This document shows, in pieces, positions 1 through 12,431 of a DNA stretch of 64,000 nucleotides. Made by a program: the position numbers and the translations under genes. This stretch comes from Sporothrix humicola (taxonomy: Eukaryota; Ascomycota; Sordariomycetes; Ophiostomatales; Ophiostomataceae). The first letter of the stretch is position 1, and every line of letters starts with the position of its first letter. The stretch lies in contig WNYE01000015.1 of NCBI GenBank assembly GCA_021396245.1, forward strand, positions 248,001-312,000. Reading direction: 5' to 3'. The notes under the pieces were generated by a model. It had not been told where the DNA came from. It did not search any database and was given only the letters and a program-made list of their open reading frames with translations.

Positions 1-3000
1 GCCGAAACTGCGAGACCAACTGAAAAAGGAGGGCCAAAGAGCGCCGAAGCTATCAGACAAGTTTGAGAGACAACGACCTGAAATCAAATGAGATCAAAGA
101 AATGTCAAGGAAACATCAAATGAAATCAAAACAACCTTCAAAGCTGTGACAGTTTTCGATTCATAATGATGGCACAGTTGCATTGTCGAGAGGTACCTTG
201 GGCTGCTTGGTCAGTCTTGGGTACCTTTGCATTTTCTTCGAGTGTGTTTGCATTTCCCCTTCCACCCCCTCTGCATCTCGTTGCGTCCCTTTGCAGCAAC
301 CCGGAGGCTACCTCACGGCAAGGGAGAGGCAAAATCTCGGGACAGTGCAGCGCGATGATGGTGTCAAGGTTGCTTGTCAGGCCCCAGGCCCCCTCCACCT
401 CTTTTCACTCCTTTCTGAAATTCAAGGATCGAGCCATCCAACAACTCGGACGAACAAGACAAACTGGGGATCGGACTGGGGCCGTTGCGAAAGATGGGGA
501 ACGGACGCGGCAGGATAGAGAAATGATTTGCGGTCCTTGGTCCATTTTGCCTGCCAACGACCCCTGCCATTGACGACTGACCAAAATGTGACCAGAATAT
601 GACCTGCCGTTTGCCGTATCGCCGGGAGAGTTTTGGAGGTAGCTCTCACGTTCACAGGAACACGTGATCGCAAAATCGCATGATTTTGTCTACTTGTCGT
701 CATTGCAGCTTCAGTATTCTCGTCTGCGAAGGCACTAACTAGACAAGGCACGCCCTGTAAGACGGAGAATGGAGTCGAAGAAAAGGAGGCTCAAAGACAT
801 CGGATGGCAAGCGTTTTGAAGGCGCTTTCGAAGCGTCCTTCAAAAGTGCCTTTGGGGCCATGGCAAAACGCCTCAAAAACGTGTGAATTGCTTGTTAGTC
901 GTTCCACCGGAGGCCAAAATCCCACTATTTCCCAGTGTTTCCCACTGTTTTGGCTGTTGACCGCTAAATCCCTTGTAATCCACCGAAAGAGCCTCCTCGA
1001 AATCGCCGCAGAAGCCCCTCCAAGACCACTAACAGATGCATCAGAATTGCACCAAAACGAGCGAAAACGCACCAAAATGCACCAATCAGCCACTGGCCGG
1101 GCCTGGCAAGGCTAATCCCCGCATCGGCCGCACTACGGCCTTTTACATCCTCCCGGGGCAACTATTCCGCAAAGGGAAGGTCTGACCAGTGTTTACCCAC
1201 CTCCAACACGTCCTGCTGCACGAGAGCACTTTCACGTCTCTTCTCACTCCAGAGTCTCTCTCCTCTTCTCCATCTTCCCCGCGGACGGTTCACACCCACT
1301 CGCCCACGCTTTGAGAGGACTCCGTCTTTTTCTCCAAAGGACTCGAAAACTTAACGACCTCATGAGAACAGCCCCTGTCGTTTTCAAGTCAATTTGGGCG
1401 CTACCTGACGCTACGTTACCAGGTTTTCTCTCCACAGATGAGAGAAACCCCCCACATGGTATTTTGCAAGTCTGTTAGAAGTGCATTGCAAGTGCCATTT
1501 CTTTGACAGAACTTAGAAGCGATTCAAGCGAAGAAGCAAGCTTTCAATCTCAGACATTAGCACACCAACCACCAACACTCTCCTTCATTTCTTTCACTTC
1601 TGGCCCCTTTCCAGAAACCGGTTTTGCAAGCCACTTACGCAGTTGCTGCACTCTAAAATGCTCTAAAAATGTCGAAAATAACAGAGAAACTACCCCGAAC
1701 CACCGAAGCTCCCCGCACTCCACCCCTGACCTTCTTTTCACTTTCAATTTGTCGCCTCCAGTCTTACGGTTGCAGCAAAGAGTTTCACGAGTCCACTCAT
1801 TCACGACCGAGGATGGACCTCGTATGCGTTCGGCTGGAAGTCTAGTTTGGGACAAAACCCGTCGACTAACAAGCTAACAAGGACGGTACTCGGGGCAAGT
1901 CTTGAAGTATCGGGGTAGTTGAGACAGTGGACAGACAACGACATGTGTCGATATGATGAATGTACCTCACTGTCCTCCTGACCACAATAGTAAGAGTGCA
2001 GCAGGCAGTGGTGAGCAAATGTTCCCTTGCTCCGCAAAAATATGTGAACAAGAGTGACAATGGGGAGATACTGGGGACAGCAATGGGGAAATACTACATA
2101 CAGTAAGTTTGACGACGACGACATGTGCGCCGTTCTGATTATGCACCTATCATATGCTTTGCCTCCCGATGCCCACCCCCTTTTGGTTTGTCTTGTCGTT
2201 TCTCGTCTTTTTTCGTCTCACTGGTCTTTCATTTCCTATCTTGTCTGTCGTCCATCTCGTTGGATTTCTCTCCCGGTGGGATGCCGTGTCTCGCAAATTG
2301 CGTCGCCAAAACCCAGGCTCAAGCTTTGCCGGGCATCCCACCTTGTCTTACTGAAAAGAGGAGGTGTGAGGGATAGAGTGAGAAAGTACGAGTGCACGAA
2401 AGTACCCAACAAAGTCAATCCATCGAGTCAATGACTCCATTCGAGTACAACATACATACAACATGGTCCGTACATGCTCCAGACAATATTCTTTGTGCCC
2501 ATGGGAACACGACATGGAGACACGCATGGAGTCACCACATGGGATGGGGACACAGACGATACGGAAAACACATGGAGGTTGTGTAAGAAATGAGAGGAGT
2601 GTACTTATACAAAGAGTTCGGAGTAGGAATGAAAAGATACATTCTCCGACATTGTCGCATTGTCGCGATGGATCGCTCAAAAACCACGAGGGCGACTCGG
2701 CGGGAGATGCACCGACGATCCCTGCAGCCAATCATACAGTCACACTGCTCATATCCTATTCTCCAGCGCCAAACAAGAGGCGAACAACACGAGGCGAGCA
2801 CGACCCTGTCAAGACAAAAACACAATCCAGAGTCTGAGGTTACCCGGGAAAAACGGCCCCAATATGCGGGATGGATCTCTTACCTGGGGCCCCATGGTCA
2901 CTCCACGGTCTCTTTTTATTTCCTTTGATTTTGTTGTATTTTTTCGGTCTTTATTTCTTACGCGGGTCATTGACACGGGTCACGGTTTGCCTATCAAAGC

Positions 3001-3221
3001 TAACCCCCCCTCGTCCCTCCTCTGTCCTGGTTAAGCTCTTGGGATCATCATAGCGAGCGGCAAAAGACTTAAAACCCCCAGCCGCGCCTGCTTCTTGCCG
3101 CGTCCCACGTTTCCTCCCCTTCCCTTTCTCCTCTCTTTTTTCCTCTCCTTTCTCCCCTAGTTTGCCAATTTTGTTCAACACCGCTCATTGATACGACAAT
3201 ATTTCAACAAATATCAACATC
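1..3221. other. Long intergenic region upstream of sugar permease
   Basis: No reading frame here has protein-like composition or a recognisable domain; open frames are short and overlap on both strands. The last 250 bases before the permease start are CT-rich, as is common for fungal 5' leaders, and probably include its promoter and 5' UTR. A CACGTG hexamer lies at 661-666. The stretch 2515-2580 is built from imperfect repeats of an acatgga-like unit. Confidence 0.6.
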
Positions 3222-4931
3222 ATGAGCAACGTCAACGAGAAGCCTTCGGGCGTGACGGAGATCGAGGCCCAGCCGTCGTCGAACCAGGGCCCCGTCTACG
3301 ACGACAATGAGAAGGTCGACTACAACCGCACGGGCGCCATTGACGCCGAGAAGAACGAGCATGACATGACCGTGCTGCAGGCCGTCCGGGCCTATCCCGC
3401 CGCCAGTTTCTGGGCCTTTATCATGTCCTGCACGATTGTGAGTACAGCTGGCGATGATTATTCTGAATGCCTGGTCATTTCATTCATTTGTTTATTTGAT
3501 CTCATTGATTTGATTTTCTAACTCAATACCCAGATCATGGAATCGTACTGTGTGTTCCTGATGGGTCAGTTTATCGCCACCAAGCGTTTCTGCGAGGACT
3601 TTGGTGTCCTGTCCACCGTCACCGGCGAGTACATTATCGTCGCCTCGTGGCAGTCTGCCTTCCAGTGCTCTGGTCCCGTCGGTGCCTTTATTGGTGTGTT
3701 TATCGCTGGTCCCATTACCAGCTGGATCGGCTACCGCTGGGCCACCATTGGCGGCCTCATGGCCCTCAACGCCTTCATCTTCATCTTCTACTTTGGCAAC
3801 AGCCAGGGCATGTTCTTCGCCGCGCAGATCCTCGAGGGTATCCCGTGGGGTATTTTCATCGCCAACGCCCCTGCCTACTGCGCTGAGATTGTCCCCATGC
3901 GTCTCCGTGCCCCGGCCACTCAGATGCTCCAGCTCTTCTGGGCCGTCGGCTCCATCATTGTCGGTGGCATCACCTACCACTACCAGTCCATGGACAACGC
4001 CCAGGCCTACCGCGTCCCCATTGCCCTGCAGTGGATGTTCCCCACCCCTCTGGCCATCCTGCTCTTCATTGCTCCCGAGTCGCCCTGGTGGCTGGTGCGT
4101 AAGGGCCGTCTCGAAGAAGCTGTCAAGGTCGTTGGCCGTCTTGGCCGTGCCAGCGCTGGCGAGGACCCTGCCGACGCCGTTGCCATGATGAAGCGTACCA
4201 TTGAGCTCGAGAAGACGGAGCGCAAGCCCTCGCTGGTCGAGCTCTGGAAGGGCACCGATCTGTACCGCACGCTGATCGTCTGCGGTGTCTACGCCTCGCA
4301 GAACCTGACTGGTAACCTGATTGCCAACCAGGCCGTCTTCTTCTTCAAGCAGGCCGGCATGAACGACAACACCGCCTTTGCCCTGGGTCTGATCACCTCG
4401 GCCCTGCAGTGGATCTTTGTCATGCTTTCGTGGATCCTCACGACCTACCTGGGCCGTCGTACCATTTACGTCTACGGCCAGTTCATCAACTGCGCCTTCC
4501 TCATTGCCCTCGGTATTGCTGCCTCTGTCGGCACCAGCACGGCCATTAGCAACGCCCAGGCCTCGCTTGGTCTGATTGTGTCCGTCCTCTTCTGCTTGGG
4601 CCCTGCCCCTGCCTCGTGGGTCATTATCGGCGAGACCTCGTCCGTCCGTCTCCGTCCTCTGACCACTGGTGTCGGCCGTGGTGCTTACTACCTCGTCAAC
4701 ATCCCCTGCATCTTCTTGTCCAGCTACATGCTCAACTCTGACAAGTGGAACCTCGGCGGCAAGTCCGGCTACGTCTGGGCCGGCACTGCCCTGTTCTGCT
4801 CCGTCCTCTCGTGGCTCTACATCCCCGAGATGAAGGACCGCTCGTTCCGTGAAATCGACATTCTCTTCACTCGCAAGGTCCCCGCCCGCAAGTGGAAGCA
4901 GACTGTTGTCGACATTCGCGACGACGAGTAA
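3222..4931 (+). CDS. MFS sugar transporter, alpha-glucoside (MAL) permease type
   Basis: Proton-coupled sugar uptake at the plasma membrane is the expected role. Two exons, 3222-3437 and 3534-4931, flank a 96-nt intron (GTGAGT donor, CTAAC branch near 3519, CAG acceptor) and give 537 residues, normal for the family. The N-terminal 55 residues are hydrophilic. The join reads I-I-M-E-S-Y, matching the start of helix 1 in MAL-type permeases. Further family marks are the PESPWWL motif after helix 6, the following G-R-L-E-E-A segment, and an L-G-R-R loop in the second half. About twelve hydrophobic segments are visible. The substrate (maltose, other alpha-glucosides or hexoses) cannot be fixed from sequence. 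The start is the first ATG after a CT-rich leader. The gene stands alone, with no glucosidase beside it. Confidence 0.88.
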
Positions 4932-5429
4932 GCTCGGAACGTCTCATTTGGCCGACTCGGGAAGACGTTTCTATGATTTTTTTTTTCTTGATTGTTTTTT
5001 CTGTATACCCATTTCCAAACGAAAAAGAAAGAAAATATAGGCGCCTTCATATTTCCTGTTTGTTTGCGGTGAGGCCCGCTACGATAATCCGCCGGGATCC
5101 TCCTAGCGCCCTTTTGCATACGACGTAATTTTGTTAAGGGCGCGTGGCCGGATTTGTTGGAGAGTGCGGGTAGGGAAGGGAGCTAGTTATATACAACCAA
5201 AGTACACCAAAGCATAAGCATATATATATTTAAATATAAATAATTCAGTGGGTGGTATTAAACTGTTCGATGCCTTTTCTGTGTTTGTTCTTTATTTTTG
5301 TTCTTGTGATACCTGCTTGGGCAGCCACCCAATACAATACAAGAAGTTTGATCTTAATCAAAATTTCAATAACCAACTGAGTCGTCAATCTACTCAACAC
5401 TTCATAACCCATCTATTGCCCCTTGCATT
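4932..5429. other. Intergenic, permease 3' region and next promoter
   Basis: AT-rich DNA that probably holds the permease 3' UTR (T-rich tract at 4977-4990) and the promoter of the following gene. An AT-only run lies near 5218-5245. No gene seen. Confidence 0.5.
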
Positions 5430-6143
5430 ATGCCACTCTTCTCATCACGGGTCGTCCCGCGTGGCGTCTTCTTCCAGTCGCTGTTTCAGTCGACTTACAC
5501 ACTCCCCGTCAGCCAAGACCTGTTGTCATCACCAGCCTTCAACTTCATTAATCCCCGGCATCACATCACCAACACCGATAAAGTCTCCCAGACTATTCCT
5601 GCCAGCTCAGTTAAAGGGCTGTCTGATGAAGAAATCTTGGCCTTGTTTTCAGGTGGCTTCTTTGGCGGGTTCATCTTCCGGATTGAGAGCTGGCTTCTGA
5701 GGATATGTGGCGCCCGCATCCTGCCTGCTCGTTACACCACCTTCCGCCCAGATCCGCAGGCCGTTCCAATCCACAAACCGTCCGCCATCCCCGGCAGACA
5801 ACTCCTTCCAGTTGGCAGTCTTTTCTTCAACTCGTTCCTGCTGCTGGACAAGCATGTTGAGGATCAAAAGGCCGAAAGCACAAAACCTGCCGCAGAGAAC
5901 TCTTTTGTTGACTACGGCTTTGGCTCTGATGAGGCCAGATTTGCCGGTTGCCACCGCTTCAAAGTGACAAGGCTTTCGCCTGATACAAACGCTGCAGATG
6001 CCCAGATCCGTATCGACCTTGAGCACTTCCGCTGCAATCCTCAACAAAACGTTCGGTCGCTGGCAGAGCGCTTCCAGTGGTTCCACTTTCTCTACGCCAA
6101 AGCACTTTTTGCAAACGGCATTCAAGCAATCCTGTGTCGCTAG
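5430..6143 (+). CDS. Conserved fungal protein of unknown function
   Basis: Single-exon frame of 237 residues starting at an ATG after an AT-rich leader. I do not recognise a named family with certainty. Visible features are a Gly/Phe-rich block (S-G-G-F-F-G-G-F) at about residues 72-80, a segment with F-G-S-D-E-A-R-F-A-G at about 160-170, and a C-terminal helix ending A-K-A-L-F-A-N-G. This order loosely recalls DUF1990-like proteins (a conserved H/E-rich strand followed by a terminal helix with a Y-x-A-L motif) and uncharacterised Sordariomycete proteins, but that comparison is from memory and weak. The N-terminal 60 residues are rich in Ser, Phe and Arg and nearly free of acids, so mitochondrial import is possible. 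There is no clear transmembrane helix. Confidence 0.7.
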   Translation: MPLFSSRVVPRGVFFQSLFQSTYTLPVSQDLLSSPAFNFINPRHHITNTDKVSQTIPASSVKGLSDEEILALFSGGFFGGFIFRIESWLLRICGARILPARYTTFRPDPQAVPIHKPSAIPGRQLLPVGSLFFNSFLLLDKHVEDQKAESTKPAAENSFVDYGFGSDEARFAGCHRFKVTRLSPDTNAADAQIRIDLEHFRCNPQQNVRSLAERFQWFHFLYAKALFANGIQAILCR

Positions 6144-7151
6144 TTTTCAGTTCATACATGTTAGTTTTTGTACATTATGGTTTTGTCAGCACGGCGTTTA
6201 AGTCTCATCATTCTCGTCTCAGATATTCCCAACTCATGAACTCGATTTGTTGCTAAAAAAAAAAAATGATACTTTATCTCGAATGGTTTATTGTGACTCT
6301 CCTTAAATATCTCAGGCTGAATACTTGTAAGCTGCACTACCCGGTTTTTTGTGGTTTTTCAAAACTATGAAGCGTAGTCACAAAATAAATTTCAAACAAA
6401 ATAAAACCATATGACGAAATAGTGCTGCGACGATTTTTTTATTTAAAAATGGACCGCAAATCAGGGCACAAAATAAAACGGTGAGCAACATATAAATATT
6501 ACATTTCAATGAAGGTTTACCAACCCCCCCTTTGATTTTGAATTGATTAAGAATATTAAACAGGGGTGAATTGGGATGAGAGTGAAGCATATCGTTATGA
6601 GATGAGAATGGTCACGTGTGCGACTTACGGCTTTAGCCGTTAGAGCCACTTTGACAGATTAGTCATCTTAGCGCCCGCCAAATCCAGGAACCAGAACGCT
6701 CCCCAATCCTAAAACCCCAGAGGGGCAATCGGCGGTGATGGTTGGCGGGCACAAAAACATTGGAGCCTTTCTTGGGTGTCCTCCTCCTTTTGACGACACG
6801 CCGCCTTTGCGTCATATCGTGTTCCACAACCGCAGCTTACGCTACCTTCCGGCAAGAAGCATCGCCAATACAACTTTGCAAACATTCGTTTTCAGTCTAG
6901 CTTGACAACAACCGCCCCCAACGGCCCGCATTTTTTTCACGGTTCTCTCCTTACCCCCCCTTTTTGGGACGGACGACGCTCAACAAACGGCTGGTGTGCG
7001 TGAGGCGCTCGGCAAACGGTTGACGACATCTCCTCTCAGATAGACGACATACGGTCCTGGCTCCGACATCTCTACACCGATTCTGACGACCTCACCCCTA
7101 TTTCCTTTTTAGACGGGCCTCGGGGACCGTCGCACAACCCCCCGCACCACC
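6144..7151. other. Intergenic upstream of pac1
   Basis: No gene seen. The left half is AT-rich; the right half, from about 6660, looks like the promoter and leader of pac1. A perfect short inverted repeat (ACGGCT, two-base loop, AGCCGT) lies at 6627-6640, just after a CACGTG at 6613-6618. Confidence 0.5.
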
Positions 7152-8698
7152 ATGGCCCAATCACTCACGGGCCGGCAAGCAGAAGAGCTGTACGGATAAC
7201 TTTAGGGAGAGGGGATGGCACGCATGTTGCCCAAAAAAGTGAGGCACGACTGACAGAGTTTTTGTAGTCACAAATCCATCATCGCATACCTGGAAGCGCA
7301 CCAGCTACCTGGCGCAGCAACGGCTCTCCGAACAGAAACACAGCTCGGCGAAGACGTCCTAGACGCGGCCACGACGAAGAAGTACGAGACGCTGCTCGAG
7401 AAGAAATGGACAAGTGTCGTGCGGTTACAAAAGAAGGTGAGACAGCATCATCGAAGGCGGCAAAATCATTACATCTGCCCGTGCTGACATTCCAGATCAT
7501 GGACCTGGAGTCCCGAAATTCTGCACTGCAATCCGAACTGGACTCTCTCACCCCCGATTCCCTCTCCAAACGCAACAAAGACCCGGCCTCCTGGCTGCCC
7601 AAGGCACCACCACGCTACACCCTCGAATCCCACCGTGGCGCCATTAACTGCATCGCTTTCCACCCTGTCTTTTCGTCTGTCGCTACAGGCTCTGACGACT
7701 ACACTATCAAGATCTGGGACTGGGAGGTCGGCGAGCTCGAGCGCACCGTCAAGGCGCACACTCGTGCCGTCCTCGATGTCGACTTTGGCGGCCCCCGCGG
7801 CAACATTCTGATGGCATCGTGCAGTTCCGACCTCACAATCAAAATCTGGGACCCGCTCGGCGACTACAAAAACATTCGGACACTGGCTGGCCACGACCAC
7901 AGCGTGAGCGCCGTGCGCTTCATCCCGTCGATAGGCAACTGGCTCGTCAGCGCCAGCCGCGACCACACCCTCAAGATCTGGGACGTCAACACGGGCTTCT
8001 GTTTGCAAACGCTACAAGGCCACACCGCCTGGGTGCGTGACGTTTCGCCCACATACGACGGCCGCTACCTCTTGTCGACCGGCGACGACATGACGGCCCG
8101 TCTCTGGGACATTTCGGCCAGCCCGCGCGCCGAGGTCAAGGCCACCATGATCGGCCACGAGCACTACAACGAATGCTGCGCCGTCGCGCCACCCTCGGCA
8201 TACCAACACCTGGCCATCCTGGCGGGCCTCAAGCGGCCACCGCCCGCAACCAGCGCCGCCGAGTTCATGGCCACGGGCTCGCGAGACAAGACAATCAAGC
8301 TGTGGGACGCACGGGGTATCTGCTTGAGGACGCTTGTGGGCCACGACAACTGGATCCGCGCCATTGTCTTCCACCCGGGTGGCAAGTACCTGATGTCGGT
8401 ATCGGACGACAAGACGCTGCGATGCTGGGATCTGAGCCAGGAGGGCAAGTGTGTGCGCGTGCTGCCGGCCCACGAGCAATTCATTTCGTGCCTACGGTGG
8501 GCACCGGGCATCCCCAAAGGCCCCGCTCTCGAAGACAGCAACGGCGGTGCAGGCACACCAAACGGAGATAGCAACGGCGGCGGCACGCCCAATGGCAAGG
8601 CGGGAGCAGCTGCAGCGGCAGCAGCAGCCGAGACACAAATACGGTGCTTGATCGCCACAGGAAGCATAGATATGACGCTCAAGATCTTTGCCAACTGA
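7152..8698 (+). CDS. pac1: Nuclear distribution protein PAC1/NudF (LIS1 homologue)
   Basis: LIS1-family regulator of cytoplasmic dynein at microtubule plus ends, needed for nuclear migration in hyphae. Three exons are supported: 7152-7189, 7268-7436 and 7496-8698 (introns 78 and 59 nt), giving 469 residues, close to known fungal PAC1. Exons 1-2 encode the LisH dimerisation motif (about residues 8-40, with L-H-K-S-I-I-A-Y-L at the first join) and then a short coiled coil (about 58-85). Seven WD40 repeats follow from about residue 105, each with a GH dipeptide and a WD-like end (K-I-W-D, R-L-W-D, K-L-W-D). A Gly/Asn/Ala-rich loop at about 410-450 interrupts the last repeats. An ATG at 7406 opens a long frame but lies in another frame of exon 2; using it as the start would lose the LisH domain. 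Confidence 0.95.
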
Positions 8699-9845
8699 GA
8701 CTGAGCTGGGAGAATCGACGACATCCCCACTTTTCACACGAAACTCCACCCCACACAATACAACAACAGACGCAACTCTGGCATTTCTTCTTTCTTATCT
8801 ACACGAATTTGGCAGGGGATATGGATGGGGAGGCATGGGCCAAAGAAGGTTCAAAAGGGGACAACCTTACAAAAGATGTGACGGCCTACAAAGTACACAA
8901 AAAGAAGAACTATGAGCATATGATGGTTTACGCAGGACATTGGACATGATAAATTAAAAACATTTTGACACCGAACAAGACGTTTATTTTATTATAGTCG
9001 AAAGTTTTCCACGAATATTCCATTGCGGATGGTTTTGGCTCCGGCCGAAACAGGCCGCCTTCCTTGTAGGGGCTTAGGTACTGTTTAGTCGTGACTTGGC
9101 GATCTGTTCCTTCCGTCCAACGATGCGCTTTGTTTACTGGCACCATCGCCCTTTCCGCAATTTACCCAAATCCGTCTGGCACCTGGACGATGGTTGTGCG
9201 TGAATAATGACGGATCGCGCTTTCCCTGGAGAATGTCACGTAAGATAAAATGGAAAGAGCAGGAGAACTGGACCAAATCATGGCCACCTTCCATGGTAAG
9301 TCCATGACCTCCCGTGAAACTAACAATAATATTGGTGCAAAGCTGTTCTGCATCTATTATGGTCGTGAGAGAGCCTGTCGCGCCTGCCGTCGCTGCAAAT
9401 ACAGACTGGCGACAGTACATGGTGAGGCTCATGGCAAATGTTGACAAGAATATGCGTCGTAGCTTCCCTTCTATCCACGCCACCGTAGCTGCCAGATTAG
9501 GTTCATTTCTTCGCCCATGGTACGGACAGCCCTTTCCTATCCAGACGGCTCTTTCCGCTTGTTGATATTTGTTTGTTGCCCCTTTTCTGCTCTGGCCTGA
9601 CAAAATCATCTGCGGTTGTATATCTCTTCTCGCCTCTACTTGCAACTGACAAAATTGTCATGACGGTCCTACATCTGCATTTGGCTTTGTAACCTTTTAT
9701 TATGATGCATCAATAGAGTTACGATACCTGAGGCCCTATGAACCATACACTGCCGACAATACCCCATCGATCACCCCCCAACGACAGAAGAAAGAAACCC
9801 AAACTACCAACTACAGCTCGCTTGACTTCTCCCCTTACATTCAAT
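8699..9845. other. Intergenic between pac1 and PAP2-like gene
   Basis: No supportable gene. A 186-codon frame on the minus strand (9085-9645) overlaps several plus-strand frames and shows no family resemblance. The end (9735-9845) looks like a leader: C/A-rich with little G. Confidence 0.5.
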
Positions 9846-11440
9846 ATGCCTGGAGCTCTGACAGACGACCCATCGAAATGGCGCAGCGAGCACATCTGGA
9901 GGATGCCTGATGCAGTTGAGCCGACGGTATGTATTTCTCCTCATTCGTCCGATCTGTGAGATCGTGTTAACGGCTGCATAACTGACCGGCACCATGTGCA
10001 AAAGCTCATCATCTCCATTCTCCTGATTGCCATGTTTACGACTCGTCGGAAGAACTACTCCATATCCGCCGGATGCCAGACACAACCTAGGAGATTCGAG
10101 TACTCACGCGTGGAATCACCACCAAGATACACCTTGATAGACTCAAATCCCCCTGAAGAACCAACTGACGCCTGCGCAACACCGCTCATATCACGACCAC
10201 CGCCCCCGGAAACCACGCCCCTTATTCATAGTAATGCCATGCCTCTGGACCTCAAGCCTTCATATAAATACCGGCGTATACTTGGAGTTTGGTCAGTTCG
10301 CACACCCGACTCATCGCGATTTGCCAAGAATATCCACAGTCAAGTTCTCGTCAAATTCCCATTTGTTGTGGAGATGTCATACTGGGCAATCTCGTTTTAC
10401 TTGTACCGCCTCACTGGCATCATGGCCCAGAAAAAGTACGGCGGCACAAGTGGGCTATGGGATATCGCCCAAGGCCACGGCATTGGCATACTGGAATTTG
10501 AGTCCCAACTGTTCGGCCTCAGCAACAAAACTGGCAACGCACGCTGGGCGGAATACAAAATTCAACAATGGTATCTCACCGGGGCCGATGGTGGTGATTT
10601 CCGTGGACTCTGGTTGACGATCCTAGATCGCGGTTACTCTCTCATTCACATTCCGGGTACAGTTGGGTATGTTTGACCTTCGCAAAATCAATTTTGTTTT
10701 TCCAATCCACTTTCTACTGACACTTGATTACTCACGGCTGCAGCTTCATCGCCTTCTACTACTGGTACGCACCTAATTTTAAACGCTTTGCGATAGTCCG
10801 GCGAACAATGACCCTCCTAAATTTTGGCGCTTTTCTCATATTTTTGCTGTACCCGACAATGCCTCCACGATTCCTGCCTTCTGAATATGGCTTCATTGAC
10901 ACAGTCAATGCCGAAGACGCACAAAGTGTATGGATGAGCGGCCAATACGTCAACAAACTCGCCGCTATGCCAAGCATGCACTTTGGATATGCATTCGCCA
11001 TCGGTTGCGTGTTCATTTATGAGTCTGATTTTCTTCAACTCATTTTCTCTCCGACAAGATGGAGTTTTCTATTTGACAACGAAGAGAACGAGTCTGAGGT
11101 TAGATCTGATGGGCGCCATAATGAAGGCCGGCTACGGTCCCTTTCGCCGCCAGTGAAACTCGAGATTTCTGGACAGAGGAAGTCTGCCCTGTCAAGAGTT
11201 TTGTTCCTCTCTTTTGGCGTTTTCTATCCACTGTGGATTTTACTCACGATTGTAGCGACGGCCAACCACTACTTTTTGGATGCCCTCGTGGCGATGACTT
11301 GCACTCTGATAGCATTTCTTTGCAACCGGCTGTTGCTCAACTTTTATCCTTTGGAAGACTGGCTACTATGGGCACTGCGCGTGGAAAAGCCTCCGCCGAC
11401 GACAGGATGGCTCCGGCGCAAAGTGAGCAGCCCGCTATAG
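9846..11440 (+). CDS. Integral membrane PAP2-like phosphatase/phosphotransferase
   Basis: Probably a multi-pass enzyme of the PAP2_3 (Aur1/inositol-phosphotransferase-like) group acting on lipid phosphates in the endomembrane system; the substrate is not deducible. Three exons, 9846-9926, 10005-10666 and 10744-11440 (introns 78 and 77 nt, CTGAC/CTGACA branch sites), give 479 residues. The signature is in three parts: Y-P-T-M-P-P-R-F-L-P (exon 3 start region), M-P-S-M-H-F-G-Y-A with the catalytic His, and N-H-Y-F-L-D-A with the second His and Asp. A hydrophilic insert of about 50 residues, rich in Glu, Arg and Ser, separates the second and third parts. There are four to six hydrophobic helices. 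The first 27 residues form a short soluble head encoded by exon 1. Confidence 0.82.
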
Positions 11441-12431
11441 TATAAGTGCAGACAAACCACGGCTGGCCGTTTGGTTCCACAGTGCATGGTGTGTTGTTTC
11501 TTGCCGATACTGATCATGGACATTGTCTTTTTGAAGCTTGGGCATATTTTCCTTTTAGTGTGCTCCCTGTTCGCTGCGGGTTTCTTTTCGTTCTTCTTTT
11601 CAAAGAGGGTGGCACGCAAGAGAGTGCGTTTCGCTTTGTGAGGAGCTGATTACTCTTGAATTTCTGGGCGTCTTTTGGGAACATTGGCGGGTTGGTACGG
11701 ATTGGGATTGCAGCAGAAAACATCTCACCAACCGACATAGAATAGACTGGCGACTTTTGTATTTTTTGGAAGACCCAGTTCCTTCTTTCTTAGATCAGAA
11801 TAGATACTAATTTTTTTTTTCTTTTTTTTTCTTTTTTCTTTTCTTTTTTGGGGATTTTGGCAGTTGACGATTGACGATTGACACTTGACATTAGGCCTGG
11901 GAGCTGGCTTATTTACAGACCCCTGGTCTAAGTCACTATCACCACGTGATCCGATAGGATAACGATAAGGAAGCTGCCCCATAGCAACGAAGAAAGTGGT
12001 GCTAGCGCAGCCGCGAGAGTGGGTGTGGGCGGGATTCGGCGCTACTGCAGGTCCTTTGTTCCTGTTCCCATCAGCTTCGGGGAGTGATGATATTCGTTTC
12101 AAGCTTTTGCGCCTCACCTTTCGCTCTTCTTTCTCTTTATTTCGTACGCACATCTTCTTTCATTTTTTCGCAAGTTTGCTTTTTTTTTGGGCATTTTTTA
12201 TCATCGCCATTGGTCAATTGCTATCGAACTTCGCTTCACAACTGGCAGAGCCTTTCCACTCGCTTTTCAAACTTCGCATTTCCTTTTTTTCGCATTTCCG
12301 ATTCGATCACCAAGTTCAATTGGTCGCAAAGCCTCGTCGCATCTTGTCGCATTTCTTATCGTCCGAGTCGCCTTCGTTTCTCGACACACTCCTTTCACTA
12401 TATCCCATAAAACCCTCACTTTATCATCACC
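11441..12431. other. Intergenic, promoter and leader of BTB gene
   Basis: No gene seen. It contains a poly(T/C) tract at 11810-11850, a CACGTG at 11943-11948, and a strongly pyrimidine-rich leader from about 12080 to the BTB start. Confidence 0.5.

Noticed and set aside
7406..7495. ATG at 7406 as the start of pac1
   Set aside because: The 5' part of that frame runs through exon 2 in the wrong frame and through an intron; the LisH domain requires the start at 7152.
9085..9645. 186-codon minus-strand frame
   Set aside because: It overlaps several plus-strand frames of similar length, has no domain resemblance and no strong codon bias, and sits in an otherwise ordinary spacer.
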